From AB-137-C09 sp964458185 (GTDB lineage: Bacteria > Pseudomonadota > Zetaproteobacteria > Mariprofundales > Mariprofundaceae), in contig CAYWFG010000020.1 in the NCBI GenBank assembly GCA_964458185.1, forward strand, positions 1 to 34,481: a stretch of DNA of 34,481 bases. Reading direction: 5' to 3'. The notes beneath the pieces are model-generated. The model searched no databases. It was not told where the DNA came from and saw nothing but the letters and a program-made list of their open reading frames with translations. Numbering within the stretch: the first letter of the stretch is position 1; each line of letters begins with the position of its first letter. Of the stretch, positions 15,761 through 24,183 are shown one piece after another. The translations under genes were made by a program, and so were the position numbers.

Positions 15761-16818
15761 GATTTTGTTCGCCGATGCCCATACACACGAGGTCGAAAAT
15801 AATGATCAATCAATGGAACGGTGCAATTCATCAACAATACAGCAAACATTGCCCCTTCAGGGTAGCCCCCCCAAGTGCGAATCACCCAAGTAAGAATACC
15901 GCAGCCGATACCAAAGACAACGTGTCCTTTTATTCCCATGGGGGATGATACAGGGTCTGTTGCCATAAAAAAGGCACACAGCATCAGACCGCCTGCCAGC
16001 AAATGAAACAATGGCGGTGCAAAACGTTCACTATTAATCGCGTTAAAGACCGCCGCAAGCACCGCAACCGTGAGGATATAACTTACAGGGATATGCCAAC
16101 GAATGGTGTTGCGAGTAATAAGCAGAATACCGCCAATCAACAAGGCTAAAGCACTCGTTTCTCCCAGTGACCCTGCTTCTTTGCCTATAAAGGCATTAAA
16201 ATAATTATAGTCATGTGCCTGTAGCGATAGTGCAACACTGATCCCTTGTCGTAGATCATTTTTAACGTAACCTAGGGGTGAAGCTGCGGTAATCGTATCA
16301 ATGGTTTGACCAATCGCTTCAGGACCACCAAAAAAGAGTGCCAGTGTGGTGGGAATATCATAAAGGTTCACAGCAACAGGCATACTCGCCGCAGGGATCA
16401 ACCAACTCGTCATCGCCAGTGGAAAAGAAATAAGCAAAATAACACGCGCCGATAAAGCAGGATTAAAGGGATTGTAACCCAGACCACCATACACTTGTTT
16501 GCCTAAGACAATAGCAAATACTGCTCCTATCACAGTCATCCACCACGGTATAGATGCAGGAAGAGTAAGTGCCAACAGTAAGCCTGTTAACGCTGCTGAA
16601 CCATCGTGCAAACGAGATGCTCGCGCCATCATGCGCATGCTTACCCATTCACTGAACATGCAAACACCCATGCAAGTGAGTATTTGCCAGACTGCCAACC
16701 AACCAAACAGCCACACGGCACACAATGATGCAGGCAATAAAGCAAGGATTACGGATAACATGGTTGCTTGAATACTATCGCCGCCATGTTGATGCGGTGG
16801 GCTGACGTGAATAATCAT
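15757..16818 (-). CDS. rnfD: Rnf electron transport complex subunit RnfD
   Basis: RnfD is the polytopic inner-membrane flavoprotein that, with RnfA/E, moves electrons across the membrane coupled to ions. The 353 residues include the HVSPPHQHGGDSIQATM start, the LLALTLPASIPWWM loop, GGLGYNPFNPALSARV (111-126) and LLMNCTVPLIDHY near the end. The expected covalent-FMN site reads DTITAASPLG (174-183): the usual Thr is replaced by Ser180 and the Gly by Ala, still compatible with the loose ApbE consensus. It overlaps both neighbours by ATGA junctions. Confidence 0.95.
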   Translation of the reverse strand: MIIHVSPPHQHGGDSIQATMLSVILALLPASLCAVWLFGWLAVWQILTCMGVCMFSEWVSMRMMARASRLHDGSAALTGLLLALTLPASIPWWMTVIGAVFAIVLGKQVYGGLGYNPFNPALSARVILLISFPLAMTSWLIPAASMPVAVNLYDIPTTLALFFGGPEAIGQTIDTITAASPLGYVKNDLRQGISVALSLQAHDYNYFNAFIGKEAGSLGETSALALLIGGILLITRNTIRWHIPVSYILTVAVLAAVFNAINSERFAPPLFHLLAGGLMLCAFFMATDPVSSPMGIKGHVVFGIGCGILTWVIRTWGGYPEGAMFAVLLMNCTVPLIDHYFRPRVYGHRRTKS

Positions 16819-18341
16819 GGCGTTTCGTCCTTCGTTGGGGACGTGGATGCCTGTGTTGTTTGCCCTCGAACACGGCTGCGACGGGCTGCTTTGGCGGCTT
16901 TTTCTTGTTCGATGCGTGAGTTGCGCTGCTCACTGCGTTGGCGAGAGGCTTCAGCAAAGGCTTTTTCTTGACGAATCTGTGCTAGCTGCCCTTTACCATA
17001 GCGAAAGTAATGAACCAAAGGAATATGCGACGGGCATACATGACTGCAACAGCCGCATTCGATACAGTCAAATAAATCATAAGCTTCAGCTTGCTCAAAT
17101 TGCTGATGCCGACTAAAATCTGCTAGCATATTGGGTACTAGGTGAATTGGGCAAACCTCGCTGCAATGACCGCAGCGAATGCAGGGTTCTTCGGCTTGGT
17201 GTGTACCCATGAAGCCATCACGCTGCATGGCAAGCAGACCCGTGGTTGATTTTACCACAGGGGCTTCAGCATTTTTTAGTCGTTCGCCCATCATCGGGCC
17301 ACCATGGACAATCTGTATGCCATCCCATTGCGCAAGACCACAATGAGCAAAGACAAAGCGCATCGGCGTACCCAAGCGAATACGCACATTGGCAGGTCTA
17401 GGGAGAGCATCGCCACTGACGGTAATAACACGCTCAGTGAGAGCATCACCTTGTACAATCGCACGGTAAATAGCTTCGGTTGAGCCAATATTTTGGCATA
17501 ACACACCAATATGCATGGGTAATTTCCCTGCGGGGACTTCTTGCCTTGTCATTGCCTCAATCAATTGCTTTTCGCTACCTTGTGGGTAACGGGTGGGTAA
17601 TGATTGTACCAGCATGGTGATGTCTGGTTGACGGTTAGATTGAGATAGGTACACGTCAATCGCCGCTTGCATGGCAGTAACCGCTGTTGGTTTATTGTCT
17701 TCGATAGCAATCACGCCATGACTTGCGCCAACCATATGCAATAAAATGGCAAGCCCTTGCACAATACGATCGCTTTGCTCAACCATCAGGCGATGGTCAT
17801 GTGTTAACCACGGTTCACATTCAATGCCATTGAGGATCACTGTGTGAATCGGGTGGCGTTGATCTTTTAATAATTTAATATAGGTGGGGAAACCTGCACC
17901 ACCTAGCCCTGTAATGCCTGCCAAGCGAACCTGTTCGCGCAAACTTGCTGGTGGCTGCTGCCACCAATCGGTTGGGTTATCATTTTTCTCAATCGATTGA
18001 TCGAGTCCATCGGCTTCAATAAAAATGCATAACATACCAAGCCCTGAAGGATGGGGGACAATATGATCTTCAATGCGCACCACCTTGCCCGATGTGCCAG
18101 CATGGACAGGTGCGGAGACATAGCCTTTTGATTTGCCGATTTTTTGACCGCGCAATACATGATCACCCACGGCAACAAGCAACTCGCAGCTTGCACCAAT
18201 ATGTTGTTTCAGCGGGTGAATCAAGACCTCTGGCAAGGGGCAATTTTCGATAGGCGAGGCATCGGTTATTTTATGCATGTCTAACACCACACCGCCTGAA
18301 AATGAAGCTGTAGCACGAAAAGACTGTAGAAATTTAAACAT
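16815..18341 (-). CDS. rnfC: Rnf electron transport complex subunit RnfC (NADH-binding, 2x 4Fe-4S)
   Basis: RnfC is the peripheral subunit exchanging electrons with NADH. In the 508-residue form, a barrel-sandwich-like N-terminal part (about 30-110) is followed by the NADH/FMN-binding GLGGAGFPTYIKL (145-157), a SLBB-like region, and two 4Fe-4S motifs (C387/C390/C393/C397 and C426/C429/C432/C436). The tail is a charged Ala/Lys/Arg segment, shorter than the long repeat tails of enteric RsxC. The ATG at 18341 is preferred because AGGGGGA lies just upstream; an in-frame GTG at 18359 would add six residues. It overlaps the rnfB end by 8 nt and joins rnfD by ATGA. Confidence 0.95.
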   Translation of the reverse strand: MFKFLQSFRATASFSGGVVLDMHKITDASPIENCPLPEVLIHPLKQHIGASCELLVAVGDHVLRGQKIGKSKGYVSAPVHAGTSGKVVRIEDHIVPHPSGLGMLCIFIEADGLDQSIEKNDNPTDWWQQPPASLREQVRLAGITGLGGAGFPTYIKLLKDQRHPIHTVILNGIECEPWLTHDHRLMVEQSDRIVQGLAILLHMVGASHGVIAIEDNKPTAVTAMQAAIDVYLSQSNRQPDITMLVQSLPTRYPQGSEKQLIEAMTRQEVPAGKLPMHIGVLCQNIGSTEAIYRAIVQGDALTERVITVSGDALPRPANVRIRLGTPMRFVFAHCGLAQWDGIQIVHGGPMMGERLKNAEAPVVKSTTGLLAMQRDGFMGTHQAEEPCIRCGHCSEVCPIHLVPNMLADFSRHQQFEQAEAYDLFDCIECGCCSHVCPSHIPLVHYFRYGKGQLAQIRQEKAFAEASRQRSEQRNSRIEQEKAAKAARRSRVRGQTTQASTSPTKDETP

Positions 18342-18909
18342 GTTTCCCCCTGCGCTCACGACCTTGTTGGGCGCGTTCGGTATTTGGCAATGGCCATGAC
18401 CAATGCTCTAGCAATTCAGGTTTGATTAACATATCAATACAATCAACAGGGCAAGGTTCTAAACACAGGTTGCAACCCGTGCAATGATCGGCAATGACGG
18501 TATGGTAATGTTTCGGTGCGCCGATAATGACATCCACAGGGCATGCTTTAATGCATAACGTGCAGCCGATGCATTCATCTTCTCGAATAAATGCTACCAT
18601 CGGTTCGGCAGCATCTTCTGCAACGGCTTTGGGCTCTACCCCCATTAACTCGGCAATAGATACCATTGTTCGTTCGCCACCGGGGACGCAATGGTTGATG
18701 GCAACATCACCCTTAGCGACGGCATTGGCGTAAGGTTTGCAGCCGGGGTAGCCACATTGACCGCATTGCGTTTGGGGCAGTAGATTTTCAATTTGTGTCG
18801 CAATGGGGTTGCCTTCGACATGAAAAACACGAGTCGCAATGGCAAGAATAATCCCTGCCACCAAGGCTAAGCCACCCAATGCTAGAACAGCATAAATTAA
18901 TGGTAACAT
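18334..18909 (-). CDS. rnfB: Rnf electron transport complex subunit RnfB (ferredoxin-like)
   Basis: RnfB accepts or donates electrons at the cytoplasmic face. The 191 residues hold an N-terminal membrane helix (1-25), a 4Fe-4S cluster site of C49/C52/C57/C74 (CGQCGYPGCKPYA...HCVPGG), and a double ferredoxin domain with C113/C116/C119/C123 and C143/C146/C149/C153. All ligands are present. Start and preceding stop share one base (TGATG), so translation is coupled to rnfA. Confidence 0.97.
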   Translation of the reverse strand: MLPLIYAVLALGGLALVAGIILAIATRVFHVEGNPIATQIENLLPQTQCGQCGYPGCKPYANAVAKGDVAINHCVPGGERTMVSIAELMGVEPKAVAEDAAEPMVAFIREDECIGCTLCIKACPVDVIIGAPKHYHTVIADHCTGCNLCLEPCPVDCIDMLIKPELLEHWSWPLPNTERAQQGRERRGKHV

Positions 18910-19490
18910 CAGATGGTAACGAGGCCAGAAAATCCAAGGAAAGCCAGCGACATCATGCCCGCCGTAATCAAGGTGATGGGTGAACCTTTAAATGCCGCAG
19001 GTACAGGGGCTGATGCCATGCGTTCGCGCAGACCAGAAAACAGCACCAGCACCAATGAAAACCCCAATGCCGCGCCAAAACCGTACAATGCCGAACTAAA
19101 AAAACTATAATCTTGTTGCACATTAAGTAACGCAACACCAAGTACGGCACAATTCGTGGTGATAAGGGGTAAATAAATGCCCAAACCTTGGTACAATACA
19201 GGGCTGGTTTTATGAATAATCATTTCAACAAATTGTACCAGCGCAGCAACAATGAGAATAAAGAAAATTGTTTGTAGGTATTCAAGGTTCAGTGGCGCAA
19301 GAATAAATTGTTGCACCAACCATGATGCTGTTGCGGCTAACGTCATCACAAACATGACCGCAAAAGACATGCCTATGGCTGTTTCTGTGCGTCCTGAGAC
19401 CCCCAAAAAGGGACAGATGCCAAGAAACTTACTTAATACATAATTATTCACCAAAACCGCAGAAAGGAGAATCGTTGCAAATTCAATCAT
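18909..19490 (-). CDS. rnfA: Rnf electron transport complex subunit RnfA
   Basis: RnfA is a six-helix membrane subunit that, with RnfE, holds the intramembrane iron-sulfur centre. From ATG 19490 the protein is 193 residues, the same length as E. coli RsxA, and begins MIEFATILLSAVLVNNYVLS, as family members do; the cysteine-containing KFLGICPFLGVSGR and LITTNCAVLGVALL motifs are present. A longer frame from 19529 adds 13 unlikely residues. There is no Shine-Dalgarno site, and a promoter-like pair ends six bases before the ATG, suggesting a leaderless transcript. Confidence 0.95.
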   Translation of the reverse strand: MIEFATILLSAVLVNNYVLSKFLGICPFLGVSGRTETAIGMSFAVMFVMTLAATASWLVQQFILAPLNLEYLQTIFFILIVAALVQFVEMIIHKTSPVLYQGLGIYLPLITTNCAVLGVALLNVQQDYSFFSSALYGFGAALGFSLVLVLFSGLRERMASAPVPAAFKGSPITLITAGMMSLAFLGFSGLVTI

Positions 19491-19496
19491 CGGCGC

Positions 19497-19525
19497 ATGA
19501 TAGAATGCATGCCAATGAACGGCAA
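19497..19525 (-). promoter_or_regulatory. Sigma-70-like promoter for the rnf operon
   Basis: On the minus strand, TTGCCG (19525-19520), 17 nt, then TATCAT (19502-19497), ending six bases before the rnfA ATG. Position predicts a start of transcription at the initiation codon. Confidence 0.4.
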
Positions 19526-19531
19526 GCAAAG

Positions 19532-19548
19532 CGTTTAAAAGTTAAACG
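19532..19548. promoter_or_regulatory. Palindrome between divergent rnfA and response-regulator genes
   Basis: CGTTTAA, AAG, TTAAACG form a perfect 7-bp inverted repeat with a 3-nt centre. It lies between the two divergent candidate promoters, seven bases from the rnfA -35 box and 15 from the other, which is typical for an operator. The binding protein is unknown. Confidence 0.45.
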
Positions 19549-19562
19549 TACAGTTTTGAAGG

Positions 19563-19590
19563 TTGAAGAAACAAAAAAACTGCGCATAAT
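19563..19590 (+). promoter_or_regulatory. Sigma-70-like promoter for the receiver-STAND genes
   Basis: TTGAAG (19563-19568), 16 nt, then CATAAT (19585-19590), leaving about 35 bases before the chosen ATG at 19626, with AGGGGA in between as ribosome site. Confidence 0.45.
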
Positions 19591-19625
19591 TGGGCACTAT
19601 TGCTGATGATTTAGGGGAATGGACT

Positions 19626-20102
19626 ATGCAGGAGGATCGCGCAACTGTGCTGGTTGTTGACGATACAGCCGAGAACATTGATGTTCTTCGTGGTGTATTA
19701 CGACGACTTTATAAGGTAAAAGTGGCAACCAATGGTGAGCGCGCTTTAGAAATGGCGCATGGCTCCGTACCGCCAGATCTTATTTTGTTGGACATTATGA
19801 TGCCAGGTATGGATGGTTATGAAGTGTGCCGTCGTTTGAAAGACGACCCGCATACCGCTCGCATTCCTATTGTTTTTGTCACTGCCATGAACAGCAGTGA
19901 TGACGAAGCTAAAGGCTTCGAACTTGGCGCGGTGGACTATATCAGCAAACCCATTAAACCTGCCGTTGTTCGTGCGCGAGTCGCCACCCAATTAACCCTT
20001 CACCATCAATCACGCATCTTAAGAAAAGTGTTAAGTCAATGCACGGCAGAGCTTGATGCCATGCGTCAATTCCTGCAAACAGGAAGCAACCCCAATGGCT
20101 AG
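19626..20102 (+). CDS. Stand-alone response regulator receiver protein
   Basis: A 158-residue protein made of one CheY-like receiver (about 6-122) and a short helical tail; there is no DNA-binding or enzymatic output domain. Active-site residues are D12/D13, phospho-acceptor D56 (LILLDIMMPGMDG), T86 and K108 (SKPIKP). The tail (ATQLTLHHQSRILRKVLSQC...) resembles the helix that links receivers to outputs in larger regulators, so output must come through a partner. ATG 19626 is preferred over the TTG at 19590 because of the AGGGGA site. It overlaps the NTPase gene by 8 nt, so that protein is the obvious partner; the hybrid kinase downstream is a candidate phosphodonor. Confidence 0.93.
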   Translation: MQEDRATVLVVDDTAENIDVLRGVLRRLYKVKVATNGERALEMAHGSVPPDLILLDIMMPGMDGYEVCRRLKDDPHTARIPIVFVTAMNSSDDEAKGFELGAVDYISKPIKPAVVRARVATQLTLHHQSRILRKVLSQCTAELDAMRQFLQTGSNPNG

Positions 20103-21909
20103 AAAAAAAAGCCGTGGAACCCAATACTCCTCACAACAGGAGCGGCGGGAGCTTCGGGCTAAAAAGTTATTCACCAATCGGCATGAAGAACGCCGTTTGT
20201 TGGCTGATTACTTTCAAGCTATTATTGAACCCAATAAAAAACCAGAGCGTCCGATCATCAGCTTTTATGGCATTGGTGGTGTGGGTAAAAGCACTTTAAT
20301 CTCTTATGTCTGGGAACAATTCAACGAGCAATACCCAGCGCATAAAATCATCTACATTAACTTAGACGTGGATTCTGATAAAGCTGAAGACATGTCTTCA
20401 GTGCAATTATTGTGGAATTTACGCATGAAAATTTTTCAACAAACTGAAAGTAGTTTGTTGGGGTTTGACTTTTTGTATTTAAAATACATGGAAAAAGCCA
20501 ACGAAAAGGTATCATTAGACGATGGTCCTGTGCGAAGCTTTTTTGAAGGTGTGGCAAAACGAAGTGGTGTGTTTGGCTCGCTATTTCGTGGTTTAGGTAC
20601 CGTGATTGAGATTCTCCCGATCGGCAACATGATGAGTCGTGGCTTGCACCATATTCAAGGGCAAAAACGAGAAAAAGAGTTGATGGAACTGTTGGATATT
20701 GATTTAAGTTCTATTGATTCATGGCGAGCGGGTGATATTGAACGCAAATTACCTGGTTTGTTGGCAGAAGACCTAGGTTTATTTTTGGTGGAGAATAACC
20801 GTTCATTGGTCTTGGTCTTGGACGGCTATGAGCGTGTTTCTAAAAAGACAGAACGCTCTTTTGTTGAAGGTTTTTTATCATCGTTATTGCTGGATGAAGA
20901 GTACGCTAAACGTGCTGGCGTGATTTTGTTAGGGCGCGAGCGCACTAACTGGTCGGCTTATGATGACCCTAACGATAATGAGCGTTGGAATGATGATTAC
21001 ATCAACCATCGCCACCTATTGGGCTTAAATGATCATGATGCGGGTGAATACCTACAATCAGGCGTGAAGCTGTATCAGTCGGAGAAAAAGCCTGCATTGG
21101 CTGAATTGTTGGAGCGACATGCAGGTGCTATTCGTCAAGCATGCCGCGAATCATCGGCGGGTGGCAAAGGGCAATCGTACCACCCTTTTTACTTGGATAT
21201 TTGTTTAGAGGCCTTAGAAATACACCAAGAGTCTTTTGACCCCGTGCGCCATTTAGGGCGAACACCCAAAGAATTAATGAATCGCTTTTTTCGTTATATG
21301 GATGAAAACGAATTATCGTTGCATATTGCGCTCAGTATGGCCGTTGAATTTGACTGGGATGTAGTTGATTACTTAGAGCAAAAAAATGTTATCCCCCCCT
21401 TAACCCATACCGAGTTTTTGCAATTTGCAGCTTCACATTCCTATGTTTTAAACACTGAAAAAATTGACTCATTTCGTTTCAATCGATTGATTCATGAATC
21501 GCTAAAAACCTATATTTATACCTTGGATGATGAACAAAAATATGCGTTGCGTCGCTCTGTATTAGCAAGTTTATTGTCGTACTATGATGAAAAACTACCC
21601 GGTGCAACAACCAAGGCGACTCAAGGGCTAAGGCATGTCAATCGTGATTACTCACGGGCTAATATGGTGCTTATTTGCGCTACCGACGCGGGTCTCATGA
21701 CCATGAAAGACGCTTATGCTCGTCATCACCGTTGGGCGCTACGCTACCCCAACACGTTTTTTCCTTTGCGGGTCGCTTGGGATCGAAAGTGGGTCAAATT
21801 GCATGTGCATCATTATGGACGCGCCCACCCAGAAACCCGCCAAGCGATGCTGGGCTGGCTTGGCACGGTCGATGATATGTTGGCTGAAGCAAAATCAATG
21901 ATTTTTTAA
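20095..21909 (+). CDS. STAND-type P-loop NTPase, TPR array reduced or lost
   Basis: A 604-residue signal-transduction NTPase. Visible are the Walker A GIGGVGKST (59-67), Walker B LVLVLDGYE (238-246), a sensor-1-like GVILLGRER (275-283), then winged-helix-like and helical regions. STAND proteins are ATP switches that oligomerise when a C-terminal sensor, often TPR repeats, binds a ligand. Here the C-terminus holds at most one TPR-like unit (HYGRAHPETRQAMLGWLG and following, ending 604). No known effector domain (nuclease, TIR, protease) was recognised. The ATG at 20095 has AGGAAG upstream and overlaps the receiver stop, implying coupled translation. It could be a defence or a signalling protein; context favours signalling. 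Confidence 0.82.
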   Translation: MARKKSRGTQYSSQQERRELRAKKLFTNRHEERRLLADYFQAIIEPNKKPERPIISFYGIGGVGKSTLISYVWEQFNEQYPAHKIIYINLDVDSDKAEDMSSVQLLWNLRMKIFQQTESSLLGFDFLYLKYMEKANEKVSLDDGPVRSFFEGVAKRSGVFGSLFRGLGTVIEILPIGNMMSRGLHHIQGQKREKELMELLDIDLSSIDSWRAGDIERKLPGLLAEDLGLFLVENNRSLVLVLDGYERVSKKTERSFVEGFLSSLLLDEEYAKRAGVILLGRERTNWSAYDDPNDNERWNDDYINHRHLLGLNDHDAGEYLQSGVKLYQSEKKPALAELLERHAGAIRQACRESSAGGKGQSYHPFYLDICLEALEIHQESFDPVRHLGRTPKELMNRFFRYMDENELSLHIALSMAVEFDWDVVDYLEQKNVIPPLTHTEFLQFAASHSYVLNTEKIDSFRFNRLIHESLKTYIYTLDDEQKYALRRSVLASLLSYYDEKLPGATTKATQGLRHVNRDYSRANMVLICATDAGLMTMKDAYARHHRWALRYPNTFFPLRVAWDRKWVKLHVHHYGRAHPETRQAMLGWLGTVDDMLAEAKSMIF

Positions 21910-21984
21910 TGCGATAAGAATTTTTATTGTTGGGTGATAGTCTGCCTTTTGATGGGTGACTCCCCCGAAAAAAAGGTGGTGTAT

Positions 21985-24180
21985 ATGTTGTTCAATCGTT
22001 CGATCTTAATGCTCTCTTTATTGTTGATTAGCCAACCCGTGTTGGCAGATGATATTGATCAATTATTGTCCATGTCGATGGGGGAAATGATGAACATGAA
22101 GGTGGAAACTGCCTCCCGCCGCATTCAATCTCTCTCTGATGCGCCCGCCAATGTGTTGGTCATTGATCAACAAGAAATACGCGCCCGTCGCTATCGAAAT
22201 TTGATTGACTTGATGGTTGAATTACCAGGCTTTAACATTCAAAAACAAACCAGTAGCACCAAATACCACCGTGTCGCTTGGCGTGGTTACTTGGGCAGCA
22301 ATAAGTTTTTATTGCTGCTTGATGGCGTGCGCATTGGCGATCCTGCGGGGGCAGGTATTGCCATTGCAGACAACTTTGATCTTCGATACATTAAAAGAGT
22401 AGAAGTGGTGTATGGTCCTGCATCTGCGCTTTATGGGGCTGATGCCGCAGCAGGCGTGATTAATTTAATCAGCATGAATGTTGCTGATAACGTTGATACT
22501 ACACTGGAATTAGAAACAGGATCCAATAATGCACAACGTTTGGGCGGTGTAAGTCGTGTTCCGTTAGCGGGTATCGGTTCATTGTTGCTTGCAGGTCATG
22601 CATCAAAAGATGATACGGCTGACCTTGCCCGTTATTACCCGCAAGACTTTATACCCGTGGACGCTAAAACCTTTGGTGGCACGGTGGTTGTGCCAGCCGC
22701 CCAGCGAGAGCGTTATGTTTCTCCTGTGCAAGCCAGCTCGGGCTTTGCACGTTTCCGTAGCCAAAAAGGATTGACGCTTGGTGTGTACCATAACCGTAGC
22801 CGTCAATTAAGCAGTATTGGTGAAACGCCAGCAGGTGCTATTTATAACCCCAATAGTTTTTGGCAGCAAGATATAACAACCCTTTATGCACGTAAAAAAA
22901 TGATGGTAACCGACACAATAGAGTCTAACACCTTGTTGAACTTTGCTCGGTTAGAAATATCCCCGACCAGTTCCTTTCAAAATAAGTTCACTGATTTTCA
23001 ATCAGGCTACCAATACATGCGCAATGATCGCATTGAGCTAGATCAGCAATTCTCTTACGATATAGATGAGCAAAGCAATGCCGTGTTCGGTCTTAGCTGG
23101 GGTGAATACCGCTCTATTCCAAAAACTGCCGATACGCCTCGCCCTGTGAACCCCAATCAGTCTGTGACTGCACAAACGATGTTTTACCCTAACACTGCAA
23201 ACGGTGTGCCATTGCAACTGTATGATATTCGCTACCAACATTTAGGGCTTTTTTCGCAGTTAACCCACCGTTGGAATCAGCAATGGACAATGACTGGAGG
23301 ATTGCGCTATGATCGTGACTCTCGCTACAAAGGGAGTTGGAATCCACGGTTAAGTGTTGTGTATCAACCCAGCAAGGAATGGGTATGGAAGTTCATGTAT
23401 GGCGAAGCCTTTCGTGCGCCTTCCACGGTTGAAACCCATGAAACCTATGGCTCTTTTTCTGGTGCAAAGAATGCAGCAGGGCAGTTTAAAAGTTTTTTCT
23501 TCCACCTGCCGAACCCCAATTTACAACCAGAGAAATCACGAACCCTAGAAATGACCCTGCAAGCTACGCCGATCCCTTCATTGTATACCACATTGAGCGT
23601 TTTTTCTACGCGCATCAATAATGTTATTTTTGCAACGAATACAACAGCACCGCCACTCATGCTAGCCAATGCTGCTATTCGCACCATAGAGATTAACAAA
23701 AATATTGGGCGTGAACATTTTTATGGTGTGGAGTGGTATGCTAAACAAGAATACGCATTGGATGACGCTATAAAACTCCGCCTATGGACAAGCTATAGCT
23801 TTCTTGATGGCAGGTTAGATGCAGGCAATGGTGGCGTTGCAGCAGAAATTCCGTATATATCGAAACATAACGCTCGCTTGGGTGTTACCGCTCATTGGCA
23901 GAACATTGATGTAGGTTCAAACATGCAATTTGTTGGTAAAAGCAATACCAAAAAGTTAGATCCATTGAATCCCGTGAAAAGACAAAAGATTGCGGGCTAT
24001 TCATTGGTGGATTTTCACCTTGGCATCAACAAGCTGTTTGATGTGGGTGGTTTAGGCATTGATATAAGCAATCTTCTTGATCGCCGTTACCGTAATGCGA
24101 CCAGTGGTGGAGGGATTAAATTTTTTGGATCGCAGCAGCAGCCACGAACCTATATGGCATCTTTTCGGATGGATTTATAA
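21985..24180 (+). CDS. TonB-dependent outer-membrane receptor
   Basis: A 731-residue receptor with a signal peptide (1-21, ending VLA), a short N-terminal stretch (IDQLLSMSMGEMMNMKVETASRR) typical of receptors linked to sensory YfiR/kinase genes, a plug domain (about 45-160) with VEVVYGPASALYGADAAAGVI, and a 22-strand-type barrel ending in FRMDL. It may import or merely sense a ligand; none can be inferred. ATG 21985 has AGGTGG just upstream; a longer frame from 21934 would put 17 residues before the signal peptide. It lies 75 nt after the NTPase gene and 3 nt before the YfiR gene. Confidence 0.93.
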   Translation: MLFNRSILMLSLLLISQPVLADDIDQLLSMSMGEMMNMKVETASRRIQSLSDAPANVLVIDQQEIRARRYRNLIDLMVELPGFNIQKQTSSTKYHRVAWRGYLGSNKFLLLLDGVRIGDPAGAGIAIADNFDLRYIKRVEVVYGPASALYGADAAAGVINLISMNVADNVDTTLELETGSNNAQRLGGVSRVPLAGIGSLLLAGHASKDDTADLARYYPQDFIPVDAKTFGGTVVVPAAQRERYVSPVQASSGFARFRSQKGLTLGVYHNRSRQLSSIGETPAGAIYNPNSFWQQDITTLYARKKMMVTDTIESNTLLNFARLEISPTSSFQNKFTDFQSGYQYMRNDRIELDQQFSYDIDEQSNAVFGLSWGEYRSIPKTADTPRPVNPNQSVTAQTMFYPNTANGVPLQLYDIRYQHLGLFSQLTHRWNQQWTMTGGLRYDRDSRYKGSWNPRLSVVYQPSKEWVWKFMYGEAFRAPSTVETHETYGSFSGAKNAAGQFKSFFFHLPNPNLQPEKSRTLEMTLQATPIPSLYTTLSVFSTRINNVIFATNTTAPPLMLANAAIRTIEINKNIGREHFYGVEWYAKQEYALDDAIKLRLWTSYSFLDGRLDAGNGGVAAEIPYISKHNARLGVTAHWQNIDVGSNMQFVGKSNTKKLDPLNPVKRQKIAGYSLVDFHLGINKLFDVGGLGIDISNLLDRRYRNATSGGGIKFFGSQQQPRTYMASFRMDL

Positions 24181-24183
24181 CAG

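Noticed and set aside
19590..19625. TTG start extending the receiver protein by 12 residues
   Set aside because: The TTG coincides with the end of the -10 box and has no ribosome site; ATG 19626 has AGGGGA and gives a normal receiver N-terminus.
21910..21984. Possible riboswitch or promoter before the TonB receptor gene
   Set aside because: The 75 bases repeat GGGTGA and contain C/A-rich runs but no recognisable riboswitch core, terminator or well-spaced promoter.
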